The notes below the pieces were generated by a model, which worked only from the letters and a program-made list of their open reading frames with translations, was not told the DNA's origin and did not search any database. Positions 25,227 to 31,147 of a stretch of DNA of 31,147 bases are shown piece after piece. Source of the stretch: Cytophagales bacterium (lineage in GTDB: Bacteria; Bacteroidota; Bacteroidia; Cytophagales; Cyclobacteriaceae); contig DNTA01000038.1 in assembly GCA_003500135.1 (NCBI GenBank), positions 1-31,147 on the forward strand, in the 5' to 3' direction. Position numbers and translations under genes: made by a program. Positions within the stretch are counted from its first letter, which is position 1; every line of letters begins with the position of its first letter.

Positions 25227-26513
25227 ATGATAACTCACCACTTAAGGAATAAAAAACAATTCAAGGTATCAAAGTGCAATATTGAAAGTAAGTTGCTGCA
25301 CTGGGGGAGGCAATTTCAATATTTCCATTATTTCAATCCTAATGATGTGGACTACCCTCATGGTGGGTTCCATCATTTCTTGACCGCGGCAAATAAAAAA
25401 ATAAACGTCTCTGATCTAAATGAGGTAGATCGAATTACTGCCGGTGGTAATGGCATTTGTGGATTTATTTCTTATGAAACAAAAAACCGGTTTTACCCAT
25501 TAAAATCCCCGGCCCGAAGGCAAATAAGCTATCCCGAATTCGATTTTTATATTCCACAAGTGGTAGTTGAAATTGAAAATGACGGAATAACCATTTACAG
25601 CAATGATGATCCTGAAGATTTATGGTGTCAAATCATTCAAACGGAGATTCGTATTGAAAAAACAAGCTCACCGATTGGGTTAAATGCCAACACCGATAAA
25701 TCAACCTACATTAAAAATGTTCAACAGATCAAAGAAAGAATCGTTGAGGGCGATTACTATGAAATAAATTACTGTATAGGCTTTGAAGGAAAGCATCATA
25801 CATTTGATCCGGTAAACCGATACCTTTCCCTCTGTGATAGATCGCCAATGCCTTTTTCAGTGCTGATGAAATATGAACAAACGTGGTTGCTCTGCGCTTC
25901 TCCGGAGCGTTTTCTTAAAAAAGAAGGACAGAGGCTTTTATCGCAGCCTATTAAAGGAACCATAAAACGAGGAAAGAATGCTGAAGAGGATAAGGAATTG
26001 AAACACAGGTTGCGCCAAAGCGAAAAAGAGGTGGCAGAAAATATGATGATCGTCGACCTGGTACGCAACGACCTGAGCAAATGTGCGAGCAAAGGTAGTG
26101 TACAGGTAGATGAACTGTTTGGCATTTACACCTTCCGAAGTGTGCACCAGATGATCTCAACCGTATCAGCTCAGATAAAAGAAGGGCTTACCTTCTCGGC
26201 CATCATAGAAAATACCTTTCCCATGGGCAGCATGACCGGAGCCCCTAAATTGCGTGTAATGCAGGAAATTGACGCCTTGGAAAACCAGCAAAGAGGCCTT
26301 TTTTCCGGTAGCATCGGTTATATCCATAACAATGGCGATTTTGACTTCAATGTGGTAATTAGAAGTATATTTTTTGATGACACTACCAAAGACATTGGTA
26401 TACAGGCAGGTAGCGCTATCACTTATGATGCTCATGCAGAATACGAATATGATGAATGCCTACTTAAAGCCAGGCCATTATTTGAAACAATCGGTCATTC
26501 AGGACGTTTTTGA
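25227..26513 (+). CDS. pabB: Aminodeoxychorismate synthase component I
   Basis: The 428-residue chorismate-binding enzyme has SPERFLKKEG, PIKGT (241-245), ENMMIVDLVRNDLSKCA, FRSVHQMISTV, FPMGSMTGAPKLRVMQEI and IQAGSAITYDAHAEYEY. PIKGT contains Lys243 where anthranilate synthases have alanine (PIAGT), which marks aminodeoxychorismate synthase. The enzyme makes 4-amino-4-deoxychorismate for folate with glutamine amidotransferase PabA, which is not in the window. No other ATG lies near the N-terminus, so 25227 is the start. Confidence 0.9.
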   Translation: MITHHLRNKKQFKVSKCNIESKLLHWGRQFQYFHYFNPNDVDYPHGGFHHFLTAANKKINVSDLNEVDRITAGGNGICGFISYETKNRFYPLKSPARRQISYPEFDFYIPQVVVEIENDGITIYSNDDPEDLWCQIIQTEIRIEKTSSPIGLNANTDKSTYIKNVQQIKERIVEGDYYEINYCIGFEGKHHTFDPVNRYLSLCDRSPMPFSVLMKYEQTWLLCASPERFLKKEGQRLLSQPIKGTIKRGKNAEEDKELKHRLRQSEKEVAENMMIVDLVRNDLSKCASKGSVQVDELFGIYTFRSVHQMISTVSAQIKEGLTFSAIIENTFPMGSMTGAPKLRVMQEIDALENQQRGLFSGSIGYIHNNGDFDFNVVIRSIFFDDTTKDIGIQAGSAITYDAHAEYEYDECLLKARPLFETIGHSGRF

Positions 26514-26522
26514 ATAATGCAC

Positions 26523-26535
26523 TGACATAATGTCA
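26523..26535. promoter_or_regulatory. Palindromic operator-like dyad before the miaB promoter
   Basis: TGACAT-A-ATGTCA is a perfect dyad of 6 bp arms around one base. It lies 19 bp upstream of the -7 box TATATTTG, where an activator or repressor could bind. The regulator is unknown. Confidence 0.45.
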
Positions 26536-26554
26536 TATTGTAATAGGCTTTTAC

Positions 26555-26562
26555 TATATTTG
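26555..26562 (+). promoter_or_regulatory. -7 box (TATATTTG) of the miaB operon
   Basis: The match to TAnnTTTG is perfect; the expected transcript start near 26568 gives a leader of about 45 nt. The -33 region is not a good TTTG match; a TTG at 26538 is only 14 nt away. Confidence 0.5.
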
Positions 26563-26612
26563 CATCCTGAAAAAATATCCTCCAAACAAAAAACAGAGAA
26601 AGATAAGTGAAG

Positions 26613-28079
26613 ATGGAGCAATTGATTGAAGACATCGACATAATTGATCGCAATAAACCGGAAGAAGCCTGCGAAACGGTAAAGGTTTCAAAAGAGGAAA
26701 ATACCGGAAAAGGCAAAAGATTATATATCGAAAGCTACGGCTGTCAGATGAACTTTTCGGATAGTGAAATTGTAACCGCTATTCTAAAAGAAAACGGTTA
26801 TGATACCACTTCAAAATTTGAAAATGCCGATTTGATCTTACTCAACACCTGTTCGATTCGGGAAAAAGCTGAACAAACCGTGCGCAACAGGCTCAACCAT
26901 TTTAATGGTGTTAAAAAGAAACGTCCGGAAGTAATGGTAGGGGTTTTGGGTTGTATGGCAGAACGCCTGAAAAGCAAACTGCTGGAGGAAGAAAAAATCG
27001 TTGATATGGTAGTGGGACCTGATGCCTACCGTGATCTACCAAACCTTGTAAAACAAGTTGAATATGGCGATAAGGCTGTGAACACATTCCTTTCGAAAGA
27101 AGAGACCTATGCCGACATCAGTCCGGTACGACTCAATTCCAATGGTGTTTCTGCCTTCATATCAATCATGCGTGGTTGCGATAATATGTGCTCATTTTGT
27201 GTAGTGCCCTTCACAAGAGGACGAGAAAGAAGTCGCGATCCACACTCTATCACCAAAGAAGCACAGGACTTATTTAACCAGGGCTACCGCGAAGTTACCC
27301 TGCTGGGTCAAAATGTTGATTCATACAAGTGGACACCACTTGATGACCTTTCAAGCAAAAAAGAAATTGAAAAAGCGGGCGATGTGCCGACCATTGATTT
27401 CGCGCAATTACTCGAGATGGTCGCAAAGGTGGATCCGCAACTCCGCATTCGCTTTTCTACCTCACACCCCAAAGACATAACCGACGAGGTATTGCACACG
27501 ATGAAAAAGTATGATAATATCTGCAAATACATTCACCTTCCTGCACAAAGCGGAAATTCAAGGGTGCTTGAACTTATGAACCGAACCTATACACGGGATT
27601 GGTACATCAACCGAGTGGACGCCATCAGACATATTTTGGGTGAGGAATGTGGCATATCTTCCGATATGATCGCCGGCTTTTGCACCGAAACGGAAGAAGA
27701 ACATAATGACACCCTGACCCTGATGGATTACGTGAAATACGACTTTTCCTATATGTTCTTTTATTCTGAACGTCCGGGTACCCTGGCAGCTAAGAAGTAT
27801 GAAGATGACATTCCACTTGAGGTAAAGAAAAGAAGATTAAGTGAGATCATTGCAAAACAGACGGAGTTGTCGCTTGAGCGTAACAAGCTCGACCTGAATA
27901 AAACACATGAAGTGTTGGTAGAAGGTTTTTCAAAAAGATCGAAAGACCACCTGATGGGGCGCAATACGGCGAATAAAGTGGTGATCTTTCCCAAAAAACA
28001 TTACAAAAAAGGCGACTACGTAAAGGTGCATGTTAAAGATTGCACAGCTGCCACACTTTTTGGCGAAGCCATTGACTAA
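26613..28079 (+). CDS. miaB: tRNA-2-methylthio-N6-dimethylallyladenosine synthase
   Basis: From ATG at 26613 (an in-frame GTG lies at 26607) the product is 488 residues. After a 36-residue N-terminal extension come the three cysteines of the auxiliary cluster: Cys44 ([12 protein letters not shown]), Cys80 ([12 protein letters not shown]) and Cys114 (GCMAERLK). The radical-SAM triad is Cys189, Cys193 and Cys196 ([20 protein letters not shown]), and a TRAM domain is at about 422-488. The enzyme adds the 2-methylthio group to i6A37 of tRNAs. It is first in the operon miaB, sigma-54 activator, lptE, TPR gene, secG, a gene order I associate with Bacteroidetes. The next gene begins 15 nt after its stop. 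Confidence 0.95.
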   Translation: MEQLIEDIDIIDRNKPEEACETVKVSKEENTGKGKRLYIESYGCQMNFSDSEIVTAILKENGYDTTSKFENADLILLNTCSIREKAEQTVRNRLNHFNGVKKKRPEVMVGVLGCMAERLKSKLLEEEKIVDMVVGPDAYRDLPNLVKQVEYGDKAVNTFLSKEETYADISPVRLNSNGVSAFISIMRGCDNMCSFCVVPFTRGRERSRDPHSITKEAQDLFNQGYREVTLLGQNVDSYKWTPLDDLSSKKEIEKAGDVPTIDFAQLLEMVAKVDPQLRIRFSTSHPKDITDEVLHTMKKYDNICKYIHLPAQSGNSRVLELMNRTYTRDWYINRVDAIRHILGEECGISSDMIAGFCTETEEEHNDTLTLMDYVKYDFSYMFFYSERPGTLAAKKYEDDIPLEVKKRRLSEIIAKQTELSLERNKLDLNKTHEVLVEGFSKRSKDHLMGRNTANKVVIFPKKHYKKGDYVKVHVKDCTAATLFGEAID

Positions 28080-28094
28080 ACAAAACAACTATTA

Positions 28095-29372
28095 GTGCTA
28101 CAGGAATCAGAAATACAATCGATCAAACAACGTTTTGGCATAATCGGTAACTCAGCGGCTTTAAACCATGCCATACAGGTAGCGGTTCAGGTGGCCCCTA
28201 CCGATATGACCGTCCTCATTACCGGTGAAAGTGGTAGTGGCAAAGAGTCCTTCTCAAAGATCATTCATCAACTTAGCGCCAGAAAGCATGGGAAATTCAT
28301 TGCTATTAACTGCGGGGCTATTCCGGAAGGCACCATCGACTCCGAACTATTCGGACACGAAAAGGGATCCTTCACCGGCGCCCATGAAGCCCGGAAGGGA
28401 TATTTTGAAGTAACAGACGGCGGTACAATTTTCCTGGATGAAATTGGAGAAATGCCCCTGGGCACACAGGCCCGCTTACTTCGCGTATTGGAGAATGGAG
28501 AGTTCATCAAAGTGGGGTCATCAAAAGTACAAAAAACCAATGTACGCGTGGTGGCTGCCACCAACGTAAACCTCCTCGAATCGGTTGAAAAAAACCGTTT
28601 TCGTCAAGACCTCTATTATCGTCTCAATACAGTACCCATTTACGTGCCTGCACTTCGCGAACGAGGTTCCGATGTGTTGTTGCTATTCAGGAAATTCGCT
28701 TCCGATTTTGCAGAAAAATATAAGGTGAAGCCTGTAAAGCTAATGGACGATGCAGCGGTGACCATTCAAAAGTACAGGTTTCCGGGCAATATCAGGCAGT
28801 TAAAAAATCTTGTGGAGCAAATTTCTGTTCTGGAAATGGATCGCAACATTATGGCGGAAACATTGCTTAAATACCTGCCTCAGGAAAGCAATTATCTTCC
28901 GGCCTTGTACCAGCCCTCCGAAAGGGACGACAGAAGTGCACATGAAATGTCAGAAAGGGAAATTCTTTACAAATTACTTTTTGACATGAAGAAAGATTTG
29001 AACGACCTTAAAAAGGTGGTTTACGATTCAGCTAAAAATGGCCAATTGGACCCTGGTATCATTAAAGGAAATCAGGACCTTTTCGGGACCATGCAGGAAG
29101 ACGCAAGCGAAAGTGATAAGGACCAAAAAAAATCACCCTACCCGCTTGATTCTGGCAATAATATTTACGATGACTACGAGGAAGAAAAAATAGAAGATAT
29201 TGTTCACGAAACGGAACAGGACGATTCCTTATCTTTAGAAAAGAAGGAAAAAGAGTTGATCATCAAAGCGCTTAGGAAAAATAACAATAAGAGAAAGCAG
29301 GCTGCACATGACCTGGGTATATCAGAGCGAACGCTCTATCGAAAAATAAAACAATATGACATTACAGAATAA
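28095..29372 (+). CDS. Sigma-54-dependent transcriptional activator without receiver domain
   Basis: The 425-residue protein begins almost directly with the AAA+ domain: Walker A GESGSGKE (44-51), GSFTGA (91-96, where sigma-54 contact usually reads GAFTGA), Walker B TIFLDE (111-116), and the sensor region RVVAATNVNL. The C-terminal residues about 385-425 form a Fis-type helix-turn-helix (NKRKQAAHDLGISERTLYRKI). An acidic linker of about 100 residues lies between. There is no N-terminal response-regulator, GAF or PAS domain, so activity must be controlled otherwise. The only possible start is GTG at 28095; the frame is continuous with miaB past its stop. The last 17 nt overlap lptE. Confidence 0.9.
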   Translation: MLQESEIQSIKQRFGIIGNSAALNHAIQVAVQVAPTDMTVLITGESGSGKESFSKIIHQLSARKHGKFIAINCGAIPEGTIDSELFGHEKGSFTGAHEARKGYFEVTDGGTIFLDEIGEMPLGTQARLLRVLENGEFIKVGSSKVQKTNVRVVAATNVNLLESVEKNRFRQDLYYRLNTVPIYVPALRERGSDVLLLFRKFASDFAEKYKVKPVKLMDDAAVTIQKYRFPGNIRQLKNLVEQISVLEMDRNIMAETLLKYLPQESNYLPALYQPSERDDRSAHEMSEREILYKLLFDMKKDLNDLKKVVYDSAKNGQLDPGIIKGNQDLFGTMQEDASESDKDQKKSPYPLDSGNNIYDDYEEEKIEDIVHETEQDDSLSLEKKEKELIIKALRKNNNKRKQAAHDLGISERTLYRKIKQYDITE

Positions 29373-29892
29373 ATTTACCTGGCTGATCCTGTTAATTTTA
29401 GGACCGCTGTCATCATGTGGCGTGTACTCATTCACAGGAGCCTCAATTGCTCCTGATATACAAACTATTTCAATCCAGCGCTTCATTGATGAAGTGGGGG
29501 CCGGCCCCCCTACCATGAGCCAGATCTTTACTGAGGCCATCAGGGACTACTACCAGCAAAACACAAACCTGACCCTTGTCGACGATAACGGCGACCTCCA
29601 GATTGAAGGAAGTATTACAGGATACAGGGTAGCTCCACTGGCGCCTACAGCATCCGGAAATCAGAATTTTAACAATGCAGATGTTGCCGGGTTGCAAAGA
29701 TTGACGATTACCGTAAGGGCATCATATATAAATACTAAGGATGATTCTTTTGATTTTGACAAAACTTTCTCATTTTACAGGGACTACGACCCTGAGCGTG
29801 AACCACTAAGAAGTAATGAACAGGATTTTATTGATGAAATTTTCGAACAAATCATTCTGGACATCTTTAACTCTTCGGTAGCGAACTGGTAA
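29356..29892 (+). CDS. lptE: LptE-like LPS-assembly lipoprotein
   Basis: The 178-residue protein has a lipoprotein signal with Cys21 (GPLSSCGVYSF) and the compact fold of Bacteroidetes LptE: YSFTGASIAPDIQTISIQRF, then LVDDNGDLQIEGSITGYRV. LptE plugs the LptD channel that delivers lipopolysaccharide to the outer-membrane surface. The start lies inside the end of the activator gene (17 nt overlap), so translation is probably coupled. Similar LptE genes occupy the same place before secG in relatives. Confidence 0.88.
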   Translation: MTLQNKFTWLILLILGPLSSCGVYSFTGASIAPDIQTISIQRFIDEVGAGPPTMSQIFTEAIRDYYQQNTNLTLVDDNGDLQIEGSITGYRVAPLAPTASGNQNFNNADVAGLQRLTITVRASYINTKDDSFDFDKTFSFYRDYDPEREPLRSNEQDFIDEIFEQIILDIFNSSVANW

Positions 29893-29911
29893 TGACTAAA
29901 AACCTTAACTT

Positions 29912-30991
29912 GTGAATCGTAACAATCTTATACAAATCCTTCTTGAACCTGATCGGGCTACTTTAGATGATTACTACAAAGTGCGTGAACTGGCAGAGGA
30001 CCATACCTTTTCCGGTGCACTACAAACACTACTTGTCTATCTGACCAAAAAATTTGAGCCCGGGCGATATGATAAAACATTACATCGATCGGCGGTAACC
30101 ATTACTGACCGCGGAATACTGAAAAATTATCTTGAAAACCCTGACATTCTGAAAGGATTCATAAAAACTGACAAGCTAAGAGAAGAAAACAAGGAAGAGC
30201 AGGATTTAACCAAAGGAACTAAAGAACAGGAAGCGCCGTCTTCTGAAGACTATTCCGAAATCACCACGGATACAGAAGAGACCTCAACACCCCAGGAGCC
30301 CATTTCCGAAGAAGGAAGTGAAAGTAGTCATCTTTTCACCGAAGTGATGAAAAACCTGGATCAACTCAAGGGTTTACGCAAAAAATACGATTTCCTAGAG
30401 GACAGCAACAAAGAATGGGAGAAAAAGCATTTTCCCGGGCCTGAAGGTATAGATGAAGCTGAGGAAAGATCAACAGAAAAGCCTGAAATTCAGGAAGGAG
30501 AAATGGAAACCGAGGAAGAAACGGAATACACAACAGAATCTATAAAAGATGTTGAAGAAGAAAGCCGGCAGGATGATAAAGAAACAGATTCTCCCCAGTT
30601 GATGGATACTTCTGGCCCAAATATGCAGCAAAAGGGCTATTCCGAAGAAGAGGATGAAGTGTCAGGCCACCATTCAGAAGATATGGAGCCCGAAGTGAGG
30701 AAAACAAAATCCCAACGCCACTCACTCTCTGATCTGATTGATCAATTCATTGAGAAAGAGCCCAATATCTCTCGTAAGGGCAGATCAACAGAAGAAGAAA
30801 ATCCTTCACAGCAAGACCTTTCAATTCCGAGTACAACTATAAATGATGATATTGTTTCTGAAAACCTTGCTAATATATTCCTGAAGCAGGGCAAAAAAGA
30901 AAAAGCAATCGAGATTTACAAGAAATTAATTTGGAAATTTCCTCAAAAAAAGACTTACTTTGCATCCCGAATTGAGGAATTAAAAGAATAA
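29912..30991 (+). CDS. Acidic protein with C-terminal TPR-like motif
   Basis: The 359-residue protein starts at GTG (29912; no ATG is suitable). An N-terminal region of about 80 residues (LLEPDRATLDDYYKVRELAE) is followed by a long Glu/Ser/Thr-rich, probably disordered stretch (about 85-270). A short C-terminal TPR-like helix pair (SENLANIFLKQGKKEKAIEI, then YKKLIWKFP) ends it. The family has no assigned function, but genes of this type lie between lptE and secG in Bacteroidetes. The low-complexity centre suggests a flexible scaffold. It is 19 nt after lptE and 4 nt before secG. Confidence 0.8.
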   Translation: MNRNNLIQILLEPDRATLDDYYKVRELAEDHTFSGALQTLLVYLTKKFEPGRYDKTLHRSAVTITDRGILKNYLENPDILKGFIKTDKLREENKEEQDLTKGTKEQEAPSSEDYSEITTDTEETSTPQEPISEEGSESSHLFTEVMKNLDQLKGLRKKYDFLEDSNKEWEKKHFPGPEGIDEAEERSTEKPEIQEGEMETEEETEYTTESIKDVEEESRQDDKETDSPQLMDTSGPNMQQKGYSEEEDEVSGHHSEDMEPEVRKTKSQRHSLSDLIDQFIEKEPNISRKGRSTEEENPSQQDLSIPSTTINDDIVSENLANIFLKQGKKEKAIEIYKKLIWKFPQKKTYFASRIEELKE

Positions 30992-30995
30992 GAAG

Positions 30996-31147
30996 ATGTT
31001 AACTGTTATAATAGTTTTGATTGTGCTGATTGCCGTGTTGATGACTTTGGTGGTGTTGGCGCAAAATCCGAAAGGCGGAGGACTTTCCAGCCAGTTCGGA
31101 GGATCAGGCACTAGCCAGATCATGGGTGTTAAGCGTACTACGGATTT
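30996..31147 (+). CDS. secG: Protein translocase subunit SecG, 3' end cut by window edge
   Basis: The first 50 residues match SecG: a first membrane helix (LTVIIVLIVLIAVLMTLVVL), then AQNPKGGGLSSQFGG and GVKRTTD. SecG helps protein export through SecYEG in the inner membrane. The start ATG at 30996 follows the TPR gene's stop by 4 nt and has a weak purine-rich AAGAAG before it. The second helix lies outside the window. Confidence 0.92.
   Translation, partial: MLTVIIVLIVLIAVLMTLVVLAQNPKGGGLSSQFGGSGTSQIMGVKRTTD

Noticed and set aside
1..31147. tRNA, rRNA, CRISPR arrays, insertion sequences or phage genes
   Set aside because: None was seen when reading the intergenic regions; the spacers are short and lack tRNA-like folds, spaced direct repeats or transposase frames. 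A covariance-model search would be needed to exclude small RNAs.

Overview
The window looks like chromosomal DNA of a Bacteroidetes bacterium, probably of the order Cytophagales. The signs are the order miaB, sigma-54 activator, lptE, acidic TPR gene, secG; a periplasmic two-component-style beta-propeller sensor; DUF3667 and DUF2200 proteins; -7 boxes of the TAnnTTTG type; and few Shine-Dalgarno sites. The genus cannot be named from sequence alone. No rRNA, tRNA, CRISPR array, insertion sequence or phage gene was recognised.

Layout. Positions 1-3000 (minus strand) hold the 5' part of a CNNM/CBS membrane protein gene, an unrecognised six-helix membrane protein, and a decayed N-terminal piece of a GH30 glycosidase lipoprotein gene. 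After a spacer with two strong inverted repeats comes a two-gene operon (3182-7206). It joins a propeller/Y_Y_Y/membrane/GAF sensor that has no output domain to a GluR0-type, amino-acid-gated potassium channel candidate. Next are a lone DUF2200 gene, two convergent short-chain dehydrogenases that share a TTATAA stop hexamer, and a pair of membrane genes (nuclease-like domain plus DUF3667).

Positions 12862-17146 (minus strand) form a tight operon, iorA-iorB-acd. It encodes an indolepyruvate/aryl-pyruvate oxidoreductase and an ADP-forming acyl-CoA synthetase, which together can turn aryl-pyruvates into aryl-acetates plus ATP. Divergent from it, 17599-23017 is a five-gene operon ending in a clear terminator: a Tat-exported TIM-barrel lipoprotein, a DoxX membrane protein, two Tat-exported Gfo/Idh/MocA dehydrogenases and a DUF1080 lipoprotein. 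This set fits extracytoplasmic glycoside cleavage through 3-keto sugar intermediates.

The rest is mostly housekeeping: a YpdA-type flavin disulfide reductase, an RRM RNA-binding protein, a gamma-carbonic anhydrase, pabB, and the miaB-sigma-54 activator-lptE-TPR-secG operon, which runs off the right edge. The strongest candidates for new biology are the sensor/ligand-gated-channel operon and the dehydrogenase/DUF1080/DoxX operon.
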